DNA of 32,485 nucleotides from an uncultured Bacilli bacterium (GTDB lineage Bacteria; Bacillota_I; Bacilli_A; RF39; UBA660). Each line of letters begins with the position of its first letter. Positions within the stretch are counted from its first letter, which is position 1. Position numbers and translations under genes: made by a program. Below the pieces are notes generated by a model. The model ran no database searches. It saw nothing but the letters and a program-made list of their open reading frames with translations, and had not been told where the DNA came from. The stretch spans positions 1 through 32,485 of the forward strand of contig CANQCH010000003.1 of the NCBI GenBank assembly GCA_947589165.1. The letters are read 5' to 3'. Shown piece after piece: positions 6,685 through 14,372 of the stretch.

Positions 6685-8293
6685 GAATTATTTGGACAAA
6701 ATTATTTTTTCCTTCTTGTTGCACTACATAATTATTTGCATTTAAATGACTAATTTTATCAGCTGTAATTTCATCGTATAAATTATTATGATAGTAAACA
6801 CTTATTTTATTATTTTCCCGGCTAAAAACTAATTTATCGACTTTAAATACTTCAAATTCCACATCAACTTTTTCTTTCGTATAAGAAGCAATTAATGACC
6901 CCGAATTAATTCGATAATAATTATATCTAATTTTATTTTCGGTCGGTAACTCGGTATATAACTGATTATAATTAAGCATTATAGCTTTCGTGACATTACT
7001 TTGATATTTGGTATTAATTCCCATTTTTTCATCTTGATTAAAATAAACACTAAAACTACCCTTTTGATTAACTAAAAAAGCTGGTTGATCATAAAAAAGT
7101 TCGGAATTGGCAATATAATTAAGACCCCGAATTAAATTAATTTTTCCGGTTTTCATTAAAATTAATTCATTTTCTTCATCAGTCATAATATTTTTGATTT
7201 GGTAAAAATCCGTAAATTGTTGAATGGTAATCGTATTTTCTTTGGTGGTATATTCATCAGTTAAAATTTCTAAGGTATTATTATAGATTACTAATTTTTT
7301 ATTTTGGACCGTGATGATAAATTCAGGAGTCGTAGTAATAAAATCATAGTTATAATCTAAAGCTAGTGATCCAAATTTATTAATTATCCCGTATTTACCA
7401 TTTTTCATTACCACAAAATAATCACCATTATTAGAAGTTAAACTAAAGTTTAAATTTTGGGCCGGAATAACAATATTTCCGGTAAAATCCGCAATTCCAT
7501 AACCATTGACATCTTTATAAATTAAATTATTAGTTGAATTATTAGTTACAATCTTTTTTTCTTTATTTAAGGAAGCAAAAATTAATTCTTTTCCTTCTAA
7601 TAATTTGGTTTCGTTTAAAGTATTAAACAAATAACTATTTAAACTTTGGACATATAAATAATCCTTATTATCACTTATTTGGTAAGCATCATTTAAATGA
7701 CTATCAATAATAGTACCAGTTTTAAGATTATATAAAATACCCATATAGGCTTCATTATTGTAAGCATTATAAACGAAATCATTAACGATAAAATTAGGAT
7801 AGTTATTGATTACATTATATAAGTAAAGATAACTAATATATTGCGCACTAGTATCGGCATTATCCCGATATAAAACTAACCTATTCGTTAAAACATCATT
7901 AAAATTAATATTACCGGCAACAATACTATTATTTCTTTTTAAAATATAACTACCTTGATCATTAATTAAATAATAATGATCATATAAACAGTAGATTTGT
8001 TCTTGACTAAAATTAAAAGTTTCGATAACATTTAGTTTTTCATCAAGCATCACCGTTTTTACTTCATCTGTTGAAACATCATCAACTATATAATACCCGG
8101 CCGAACAGTAGTGGGGATTTTGATAATTTTCATTAATATTGGTAAAACTATAATCGATACTATCCGGTTCTTCCTTGGGTTTATGATTTCCCCAGTTGAC
8201 GATAAAGTGATAGACAATAAAAGCCACAATAAAAATAATGACGCAAAGAATTAAAACTTTAATCGTTTTTAAAATTTCTTCTTTTGTTTGCAT
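6677..8293 (-). CDS. Membrane-anchored extracellular protein with WG-repeat-like segments
   Basis: 538 aa: a short cytoplasmic N-terminus, one membrane segment (about 11-34) and a large, Asn/Tyr-rich outside domain dominated by short beta-strand-like stretches. Segments such as GYGIADFTGNIVIP (about 264-277) and KYGIINKFGSLALDYNYDF (about 300-318) follow the WG/KWG repeat pattern (xYGIIdxxGxxviPxxYd), which suggests a propeller-like fold; this is inference. No enzymatic motif recognised. The frame opens with a GTG at 8302, but that GTG belongs to the Shine-Dalgarno AGGTGAGG, so the ATG at 8293 is the likely start. TATAAT lies at 8308-8313 without a clear -35. Convergent with the ZIP gene, with the IS element between them. 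Confidence 0.85.
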   Translation of the reverse strand: MQTKEEILKTIKVLILCVIIFIVAFIVYHFIVNWGNHKPKEEPDSIDYSFTNINENYQNPHYCSAGYYIVDDVSTDEVKTVMLDEKLNVIETFNFSQEQIYCLYDHYYLINDQGSYILKRNNSIVAGNINFNDVLTNRLVLYRDNADTSAQYISYLYLYNVINNYPNFIVNDFVYNAYNNEAYMGILYNLKTGTIIDSHLNDAYQISDNKDYLYVQSLNSYLFNTLNETKLLEGKELIFASLNKEKKIVTNNSTNNLIYKDVNGYGIADFTGNIVIPAQNLNFSLTSNNGDYFVVMKNGKYGIINKFGSLALDYNYDFITTTPEFIITVQNKKLVIYNNTLEILTDEYTTKENTITIQQFTDFYQIKNIMTDEENELILMKTGKINLIRGLNYIANSELFYDQPAFLVNQKGSFSVYFNQDEKMGINTKYQSNVTKAIMLNYNQLYTELPTENKIRYNYYRINSGSLIASYTKEKVDVEFEVFKVDKLVFSRENNKISVYYHNNLYDEITADKISHLNANNYVVQQEGKNNFVQIIQK

Positions 8294-8336
8294 TAGCCTC
8301 ACCTATTATTATAGTAACATCCTACAAATTTTTACG

Positions 8337-8363
8337 CAAGAAAAAAGACAACTAAAAGTTGTC
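8337..8363 (-). terminator. Terminator of tig
   Basis: Stem GACAACT (8347-8353) / AGTTGTC (8357-8363) with a 3-nt loop, followed on the minus strand by six T. It starts 7 nt after the tig stop. Confidence 0.85.
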
Positions 8364-8369
8364 AATTAA

Positions 8370-9617
8370 CTAATTATTTTTGGTTAAAATTTCCATGGCT
8401 TTCCGCATTTTCATATCGTATTTAACAATATCTTTGGTACCATAAGCTCTTAGTAATTCATCAACGGTAATGCCATAACCTTCGGCCATTTCGCTAGCTT
8501 TTTTGTCAACTTCAGCATCCGTGAAATCAATTTTTTCCGCATCGACAATAGCTTCAATTAAATAACGATATTTAATTCTTTTTTCGGCTTCAGGTTCCAT
8601 TTGTTTATGTAAATCTTCCGCGGTTGTTCCGGTAATTTCATAATATTTATTAATATCTAAACCTTGTTGCGCTAGACGATTAGCATAATCATCAATCATG
8701 CGATGAATTTCATCATCAATGATTTCTTCATTAATCTCAACTTTTAAATTACTAGCGGCTTTATTTAAACATTCTTCTAAAAATTTATCTTCATTTTCAT
8801 GTTCTTTTTGGGTTTTAATATCCGCTTTGATTTTGGCTTTTAGTTCTTCTAAGTTATGAACATCTTCATAACCTAAATCTTTGAAGAAATCTTCGTTAAT
8901 TTCCGGTAAAGAACGAGTTTTAATTTCTTTAACAGTAACATCAAACTTAACATCTTTATTTTTTAAATCCGCCACATAATTTTCTGGAAATTTTAAATTT
9001 AAAGTTTTTGTTTCCCCGGTTTTCAAACCAACTAGGCCTTCTTCAAAACCAGGAATAAAAGAATGGGAACCAATTTCAAGTGGGAAGTTTTCGCCAGTTC
9101 CCCCTTCTAGTTCATGACCATCAACATAACCTTTAAAATCAATCACGGCCGTATCGCCTTCCGCAATAACACCATTTTCTTTAACCACCATATCGGCCAT
9201 ATGTCCTCTTAGATGTTCAATTTCATCATCTACTTCTTTGGCACTAACGGTTACTTTTTCTTTCTTTAAACCTAAATTTTTGTATTCGCCTAAAGTAACT
9301 TCTGGATGGGTAATGAAAGTAAATTTTAAAATAATATTCGCATCACTAATGCCCGTGATATCAACCGTTGGTTCAATCACCGGAACAATTTTTTGTTCAT
9401 CTAAAATCTTTTTATAAGCAATTTGAATAGCTTCATTGGCAGCATCAGGGTATAAAGATTCAATCCCAAAATTTTTTAAATATATATCTTTAGGTACATT
9501 ACCTTTCCGAAAGCCATCAACTTTGGCATCCTTCGCTTTTTTCTTAAATGTTTTATCTAAACATTCTTGCCATTCCTTATCTAATTTAATTTCCACTTCA
9601 TGTACATTTTTCTTCAT
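8370..9617 (-). CDS. tig: Trigger factor, ribosome-associated chaperone and peptidyl-prolyl isomerase
   Basis: Binds at the ribosome exit tunnel and shields nascent chains. All three domains are present: the N-terminal ribosome-docking domain with the signature GFRKGNVP (35-42), the FKBP-type PPIase domain (about 150-235, with LEIGSHSFIPGFEEGLVGLK), and the C-terminal helical substrate cradle (about 240-415). 415 aa is near the normal length of about 430. AGAAGGA lies 7 nt before the ATG. It has its own promoter and terminator, so it appears monocistronic. In Bacillus, tig is next to clpX and lon; here lon is about 5 kb away on the same strand, separated by the IS and ZIP region. Confidence 0.97.
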   Translation of the reverse strand: MKKNVHEVEIKLDKEWQECLDKTFKKKAKDAKVDGFRKGNVPKDIYLKNFGIESLYPDAANEAIQIAYKKILDEQKIVPVIEPTVDITGISDANIILKFTFITHPEVTLGEYKNLGLKKEKVTVSAKEVDDEIEHLRGHMADMVVKENGVIAEGDTAVIDFKGYVDGHELEGGTGENFPLEIGSHSFIPGFEEGLVGLKTGETKTLNLKFPENYVADLKNKDVKFDVTVKEIKTRSLPEINEDFFKDLGYEDVHNLEELKAKIKADIKTQKEHENEDKFLEECLNKAASNLKVEINEEIIDDEIHRMIDDYANRLAQQGLDINKYYEITGTTAEDLHKQMEPEAEKRIKYRYLIEAIVDAEKIDFTDAEVDKKASEMAEGYGITVDELLRAYGTKDIVKYDMKMRKAMEILTKNN

Positions 9618-9646
9618 ATCTAATCCTTCTTTCCAAAACTGTCTTT

Positions 9647-9675
9647 ATTATAGTATAAACTAAGGTTTTACGCAA
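9647..9675 (-). promoter_or_regulatory. tig promoter
   Basis: Minus strand: -10 TATAAT (9647-9652), 17-nt spacer, weak -35 TTGCGT (9670-9675, matching TTG only). It lies between the holA stop and the tig start. Confidence 0.55.
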
Positions 9676-9681
9676 CTAAAA

Positions 9682-10614
9682 CTAACCACAGATGTTAACT
9701 AAAAAGTTAATTAAAGCGGCATCTTTATCCCAAAGTCCTGTTTTAATATTGACATCCATTTCTCCTAATAAACGCAAATTATTTAATAGTTCCGTATCCG
9801 TATAACTTAATGAATTTGTATATAATTTATTTACTTGCCAATCTTGTAACTGCATCTTATTACAGATAACCGGTAAAGATAAATGCTTAGCTTGATATTT
9901 TTTTAAATAATACATTTGCCGATATTCTCGGGCTAATAAAATCACTAAACTAAGTGGTTCTACTTTATAAACTTTTAAATTATTATATAATTTTAAAGCC
10001 AAATCTAAATCTTTATTAACGACCGCATTAACAAAATGAAAATTATTATTATCGACAACTGATCCCACGATCTTTTTAACATCGGGCATTAAAACTTTAG
10101 AGGGCTTATTGTAATATAAAAAGATTTTATCCATTTCGTTATATAAAATATCTAAACTACTCGTATTATTTAATAAATAATTAACTACTTCGGTATCAAA
10201 AGTATAACCATTCTTTTTACCATAGTCAAAAATCGCTTTTTCTTTATCTTTCCATGTATAAGGTAAAATATTGATCATTTGATATTTTTCTTTAATCATT
10301 TTACTAATTTTTTTCCGCATATCTACACCATTTAAAGTGGTAAAAATTAGCGTTACATTTTCGTTTGGATGCGTAAAATAACTAATTAAATTATCACTAT
10401 CTTTATCACTTAATTTTGTGGTCGCAAAAAAATTAGCATTACTAACAATAATAATTTTCGCTTCATTGGTTAAAGAAAAATAACTGGTTTCTTGCCAAAC
10501 TTCATCTAAAGATACTTTATTTAAATTCATAATTAAAAAGGGTTTATTTTTAACTATTTTGGCAACTTCTTCATTAATAAGACGATAACTTTCTGCGGCT
10601 ATTAAATATATCAT
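9682..10614 (-). CDS. holA: DNA polymerase III delta subunit (HolA)
   Basis: The delta subunit opens the beta sliding clamp as part of the clamp-loader complex at the replication fork. The protein (310 aa; family about 330-345) has the family layout: an N-terminal AAA+-like domain without a working Walker A (IYLIAAESYRLINEEV start), a middle segment with LPYTWKDKEKAIFDYGKKNGY, and the C-terminal collar domain with NFHFVNAVVNKDLDLALKL and LLAREYRQM. Start: the ATG at 10614 has AGGAG 7 nt upstream; a longer frame to 10641 lacks this. The comEC-holA order matches B. subtilis (comEC-yqeN) and supports the call. TATAAT lies at 10633-10638, but the -35 is weak. Confidence 0.92.
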   Translation of the reverse strand: MIYLIAAESYRLINEEVAKIVKNKPFLIMNLNKVSLDEVWQETSYFSLTNEAKIIIVSNANFFATTKLSDKDSDNLISYFTHPNENVTLIFTTLNGVDMRKKISKMIKEKYQMINILPYTWKDKEKAIFDYGKKNGYTFDTEVVNYLLNNTSSLDILYNEMDKIFLYYNKPSKVLMPDVKKIVGSVVDNNNFHFVNAVVNKDLDLALKLYNNLKVYKVEPLSLVILLAREYRQMYYLKKYQAKHLSLPVICNKMQLQDWQVNKLYTNSLSYTDTELLNNLRLLGEMDVNIKTGLWDKDAALINFLVNICG

Positions 10615-10642
10615 AATGAGACTCCTAAAATTATTATACACT

Positions 10643-10669
10643 AAAAAAAGACCTAGCTAAAGTCTTTTT
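10643..10669 (-). terminator. Terminator of comEA-comEC
   Basis: Stem AAAAAGAC (10645-10652) / GTCTTTTT (10662-10669) with a 9-nt loop. On the minus strand the T run forms the 3' arm and continues beyond it. It lies 32 nt after the comEC stop. Confidence 0.75.
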
Positions 10670-10701
10670 ATCTATTTAAACATTAATTAATGTATTATAT
10701 T

Positions 10702-12786
10702 TTATGGTTTATATTCCTTGATGGTATAGGTCTTTGGCCTAATTGTAAGCGCAATCGTGCCACTCGTTTGCGTATTTAAATATTTGCACCCATATTTTTT
10801 TAAAGTAGCTATCGTTTCTTTAGCTGGATGCCCATATATATTATTACGACCACTACTAATGATACCATATTGAAAATTTAAATTTTTAATAAATAGTTCA
10901 CTACTCGAAGTATTCGAACCATGGTGCCCTAGTTTTAAAAAATCGACTTTTAAATTGTAATTTTTCATAAGCTCTTCTTCGATAGCCTTAGGTGCATCAC
11001 CCATGAATAAAAAACCATATTGATAAATCTTTAAATAATAAACAGCACTACTAATATTTTCATCCGAATTAATGGTATTATTTAAATTAATTAACGGAAA
11101 ATATCTACTTTTAATTTCTTTACTAATAGGCCCTACTTCGCTAATCTTTTTTTCTAAATCATTTAGAGGCCCCTTATTTAAAACAATATTTTTTACTTTA
11201 AAATTATTCAAAATATTTAAAGCCTCACCCGCATGATCAATATCGCCATGACTTAATAATAAATAATTAATTCGGGTAATTCCTAAACTTTTTAAAAATT
11301 TTAAAGTATTATCACTTAAATGATAACTTTTGGTTTGTTTTTGCCAAGTCTCTTTTTCATAATCTATTTTACCGCCCGTATCGAGCATGATAATTTCTTG
11401 TTGATGCGGACTAATTAAAACAAAAGAATCCCCTTGCCCCACATCTAAGTAATAGATGTAATAATTATTATCTAATTTAGGTAAAAATTTTACCACGAGT
11501 ATTAAGATACCAAGACTCAGAAAATATTTAAAATTATTTAAACAAAATATTAGTAAAAGATAATATAAAATGATAACCAACCAATTTAATTTAGGAATTA
11601 CCAGCATAATTTTAAAAAGATTTGTAAAGGTATTTAATTTAGTTAAAAGTCCTATGGTAAAACTAAAAATGGGATTGACTAGCGGTACTATAAATGTTAA
11701 TAAAGCTAACGGATAAACAATTAAAGAGATAAAGGGAACAAAAAATAAATTGGCGATAATACTTGTAAAATTAATTTCATAATTTAAATTAATGGTAATA
11801 GGTAAAGAAAAGGCAAATGATATAAGGCTGATTATTAATAATTGGACAAAATATTTGCCCTTAATTAGTTTATGACTTAAAATAATTCCCCCAGTAATGC
11901 CAAAAGAATAAATAAAACCAACATCGTAAACGATAAAGGGATTAATAATTATTAATATAAATGCTGTGATTAATAAAACTTGAAAATTGCTCATTTTTAA
12001 GTTTTTTATTTTCTTAATATTTAATAATAAGTAAAATAAAACTGCCCTTAATATTGAAGCACTAAAATTAGTTAAAAACGCATAAAAAAATAAAATACTA
12101 GTAACAATAAAGGTCTTTTTACTTAATTTTAAATTTTTTAAAAATAAATCTAAGATTTTTAAAAAGACCCCAATATGCATTCCGGAAATCGCCAACAAAT
12201 GCGCAACGCCATTTTCTTGAAAATTAGTGTATTCTTCACTACTAATTAAACTTTTATCGCCTAAAATAAATATTTTTAAATAATCACTATGTTCTAAAGT
12301 ATCTATCCGTTTATAAAAATAATCTTTGATTTTATACAACCAATTATTATTAGAATATATTGCTAATTTTTCAATTTGATAAGTTCTATATATTCTTTTC
12401 GCATAAAGATACTTTCGATAATTAAAAGTATTAGGAATAGTGTTATTTATGGCTACACTCCCCTGACCTTGTAATTTAATCGTACAACCTAAACAAATTT
12501 TAGTTTGTAAATTTTTTAATTCTGCTTCCGTTTTTACATAATAGGTAGCTTTTATCTTTTCTTCAGCTTTAATATCTAATGCTAATTTATTTCCATTAAA
12601 ACTATAATTAGTAATAACACCTGTAATCATTGTATCAGTTTGGCTATATTTAGACTGATATTTAACAAATTTAGTAAAGATAAAGACATAACCAATAGTA
12701 AAAATAATAAGTCCTATATAAAGAATATTAAATCGTAATATATTCTTTAATTTTGGCATAAATACTTGGTCCAATTCCTTTAACAT
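10702..12786 (-). CDS. comEC: ComEC/Rec2-family DNA-uptake channel with metallo-beta-lactamase domain
   Basis: A polytopic membrane protein that carries single-stranded DNA across the membrane during transformation. Visible: an N-terminal membrane segment, an OB-like extracellular domain (about 50-140), the competence domain beginning with HLLAISGMHIG (196-206) and followed by many membrane segments, and a C-terminal metallo-beta-lactamase domain with YLDVGQGDSF, SHGDIDHAGE and LGHHGSNTSSS, so the metal-binding His/Asp residues are there. 694 aa is slightly short (B. subtilis 776). It overlaps comEA: 59 nt from the ATG at 12786, or 32 nt from the alternative ATG at 12759. Neither has a strong ribosome binding site, so translational coupling to comEA is likely and the exact start is unsettled. 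comEB is absent between the two. Confidence 0.93.
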   Translation of the reverse strand: MLKELDQVFMPKLKNILRFNILYIGLIIFTIGYVFIFTKFVKYQSKYSQTDTMITGVITNYSFNGNKLALDIKAEEKIKATYYVKTEAELKNLQTKICLGCTIKLQGQGSVAINNTIPNTFNYRKYLYAKRIYRTYQIEKLAIYSNNNWLYKIKDYFYKRIDTLEHSDYLKIFILGDKSLISSEEYTNFQENGVAHLLAISGMHIGVFLKILDLFLKNLKLSKKTFIVTSILFFYAFLTNFSASILRAVLFYLLLNIKKIKNLKMSNFQVLLITAFILIIINPFIVYDVGFIYSFGITGGIILSHKLIKGKYFVQLLIISLISFAFSLPITINLNYEINFTSIIANLFFVPFISLIVYPLALLTFIVPLVNPIFSFTIGLLTKLNTFTNLFKIMLVIPKLNWLVIILYYLLLIFCLNNFKYFLSLGILILVVKFLPKLDNNYYIYYLDVGQGDSFVLISPHQQEIIMLDTGGKIDYEKETWQKQTKSYHLSDNTLKFLKSLGITRINYLLLSHGDIDHAGEALNILNNFKVKNIVLNKGPLNDLEKKISEVGPISKEIKSRYFPLINLNNTINSDENISSAVYYLKIYQYGFLFMGDAPKAIEEELMKNYNLKVDFLKLGHHGSNTSSSELFIKNLNFQYGIISSGRNNIYGHPAKETIATLKKYGCKYLNTQTSGTIALTIRPKTYTIKEYKP

Positions 12787-13489
12787 TCATTATTTCTTCA
12801 ATATTTTTAAATAAACCATTATTATCGCGATAATTAATAATAGCCGCTGCTTTCGCTTCCCCAATGCCATTTAATTTAACTAACTCGGTAATAGATGCCG
12901 TATTAATATTCACAACTAATGTTTCTATAGCTTCTTCATTATTTTCTTCCTTCGTTGGTGTTTCATCCGTTTTTATAGTTTCTTTAGTATTATCATTATT
13001 AGGCGCTTCTTTTTCACTAGGAACCTTACTGGTAATACTATAATTAGTTTTGGGTTTAGTAGTACTAGCTGAAGAACTATTCGCGGGTTTATCTGATTTA
13101 GATATAGAACTATCATTACTACTATTACTTTGATATTCTTTAATGGTATAAACATAAACCATTAAGCCATCTTTTAAAAGACTACTTAACCCTAAATTAG
13201 CAGTATAGGCATCTTCATTAAAGCCACCACTAGCCAGAATTAAATTATTTAAAGTGTCAGTTTCTAACATTTCATAAACACCAGGTCGAACTACTGCCCC
13301 TTTAATATCAACCTTAATTTTTTTAACCTCACTTTTTAAACTATCAGTATTATCGTTCTCGTTTTCCCAACTTATAATTTCGCCATTTTCTTTTGATTTA
13401 GCTAGAAATATTTGCCTAAGACCAACAAAATTTAAAATAATTAATGCCACTATAATTAAAATTTTTTTATATTTTTTTATAAATATCAT
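12728..13489 (-). CDS. comEA: ComEA-like DNA-binding competence protein
   Basis: The membrane-anchored receptor that binds incoming double-stranded DNA. The 253-aa protein has a membrane anchor at about 5-27, an SLBB-type domain (about 58-118, VDIKGAVVRPGVYEM...), a long low-complexity Ser/Thr/Lys/Glu linker (about 120-190), and a C-terminal helix-hairpin-helix pair (NINTASITELVKLNGIG and IMNVKGIGPSIYAKIKEYI). The order and the adjoining comEC make the call firm. Start: the ATG at 13489 with GGGAGG just upstream; an in-frame GTG at 13504 overlaps that site and is unlikely. The region upstream contains TATATATA but no convincing -35. Confidence 0.93.
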   Translation of the reverse strand: MIFIKKYKKILIIVALIILNFVGLRQIFLAKSKENGEIISWENENDNTDSLKSEVKKIKVDIKGAVVRPGVYEMLETDTLNNLILASGGFNEDAYTANLGLSSLLKDGLMVYVYTIKEYQSNSSNDSSISKSDKPANSSSASTTKPKTNYSITSKVPSEKEAPNNDNTKETIKTDETPTKEENNEEAIETLVVNINTASITELVKLNGIGEAKAAAIINYRDNNGLFKNIEEIMNVKGIGPSIYAKIKEYITI

Positions 13490-13548
13490 ATAACCTCCCT
13501 TCACTTATATATATAGTCGTATCAAAAGCTTTTTCCTTTTTTAGCATG

Positions 13549-13578
13549 AAAAAAACTTCAGCAATTGCTGAAGTTTTT
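13549..13578 (-). terminator. Terminator after the HNH gene
   Basis: A perfect 28-base palindrome (13551-13578): stem AAAAACTTCAGC / GCTGAAGTTTTT with loop AATT, T-rich on both sides. On the minus strand it ends the HNH unit before comEA begins; it could work in both directions. Confidence 0.8.
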
Positions 13579-13592
13579 CTATTAGGAATTTT

Positions 13593-13608
13593 AAAATTAT
13601 ATAATTTT
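13593..13608. repeat. Perfect AT palindrome in the comEA-HNH gap
   Basis: AAAATTATATAATTTT, a 16-base perfect palindrome in the 166-nt region between the comEA start and the HNH stop. In DNA this AT-rich it may be chance. No other feature apart from the terminator is seen in this gap. Confidence 0.35.
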
Positions 13609-13670
13609 TATATCACCCTTTTTAATTGGTTAGTTGGTTTTTATATTTGTTAAAATTTCCCGCTTTATCA

Positions 13671-14162
13671 TTAAGATGAATACCAGTTATTTCCTCTATA
13701 ACCGCCTTTCACAATTTCTTTTATTAAGTTATGGCTCACACCATATTTTTGTGCTAACTTTCTATAACTAACTTTTTTAAAGGGATAGTTAGTATCTTTT
13801 CCTTTAGTTTCCTTATTTCCTTTTTCATATAACATTTTAATTTCTTTAATTTGCTCATCAGTTAATTTGGATCTAGGATGATTTTTACCTCTTAAATGTT
13901 TCTTTGCATTAGTAACATAAAGATTATCAATAGCATTATTTGTATAATTATTGTCTTTATGATGCACCAAAAGTTTATAATTTTCAAAGTCAAAATCTTG
14001 ATGAAAAGCATAATAAACTAATCTTGCATAAGAAACACTTTTAATCTCACCATTTACTACAATTTCAATAGTTTTATGAAAAGCCATAGGTTTTTTACCA
14101 TTTAATCTTAAAATTGTTCCATTTTCATATATTTCATACCCATATAAATTTACTTTCTTCAT
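13671..14162 (-). CDS. Free-standing HNH endonuclease with C-terminal helix-turn-helix
   Basis: 163 aa. An HNH nuclease core is visible at about 64-90: LLVHHKDNNYTNNAIDNLYV, matching the HNH_3 pattern VHHxDxNxxNNxxxNL with both His residues present. A basic segment (RGKNHPRSKL) links to a C-terminal helix-turn-helix (about 132-153, VSYRKLAQKYGVSHNLIKEI) of the type found in phage and homing HNH nucleases. Function is probably that of a selfish or phage-derived nicking or cutting enzyme; its target is unknown. All six Arg codons are AGA, whereas neighbours such as ruvA also use CGT and CGC, so transfer is likely. Start: the ATG at 14162 with GAGGTGA upstream; an in-frame GTG at 14171 lies inside that site. 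It sits alone between ppdK and comEA. Confidence 0.88.
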   Translation of the reverse strand: MKKVNLYGYEIYENGTILRLNGKKPMAFHKTIEIVVNGEIKSVSYARLVYYAFHQDFDFENYKLLVHHKDNNYTNNAIDNLYVTNAKKHLRGKNHPRSKLTDEQIKEIKMLYEKGNKETKGKDTNYPFKKVSYRKLAQKYGVSHNLIKEIVKGGYRGNNWYSS

Positions 14163-14280
14163 TAATATCACCTCTCTTTAAATACTATCAATATATTTGT
14201 GGCAAAATCTAAAATTATACTTAATAACCTTTTATTTTCAGAATATTGTAAAGTTATTACGTTCTTGATTTATACTATTC

Positions 14281-14312
14281 ATTAGTGATTAATTGCTCGA
14301 AAAATCACTAAT
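14281..14312. repeat. 10-bp inverted repeat upstream of the HNH gene
   Basis: ATTAGTGATT (14281-14290) and AATCACTAAT (14303-14312), perfectly complementary around a 12-nt loop, with no T run. The 200-nt gap between HNH and ppdK also contains CCGATCGG (14331-14338), a TATAAT on the minus strand at 14214-14219, and the ppdK terminator. It could be an operator or a remnant of an insertion end. Confidence 0.5.
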
Positions 14313-14344
14313 CGTTCATAAATTGATTGACCGATCGGCATGTT

Positions 14345-14370
14345 AAAAAAGACTAAGCAAACTTAGTCTT
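14345..14370 (-). terminator. Terminator of ppdK
   Basis: Stem AAGACTAAG (14349-14357) / CTTAGTCTT (14362-14370), loop CAAA, followed on the minus strand by six T. It starts 3 nt after the ppdK stop. Confidence 0.9.
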
Positions 14371-14372
14371 AA

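Noticed and set aside
8293..9675. Shared TTGCGTAAAA ... ACTATAATAA upstream of both tig and the 6677-8293 gene as a common regulatory element
   Set aside because: Spacing between the two blocks differs by 3 nt (17 and 20); only the tig copy makes a usable promoter. Likely chance in AT-rich DNA.
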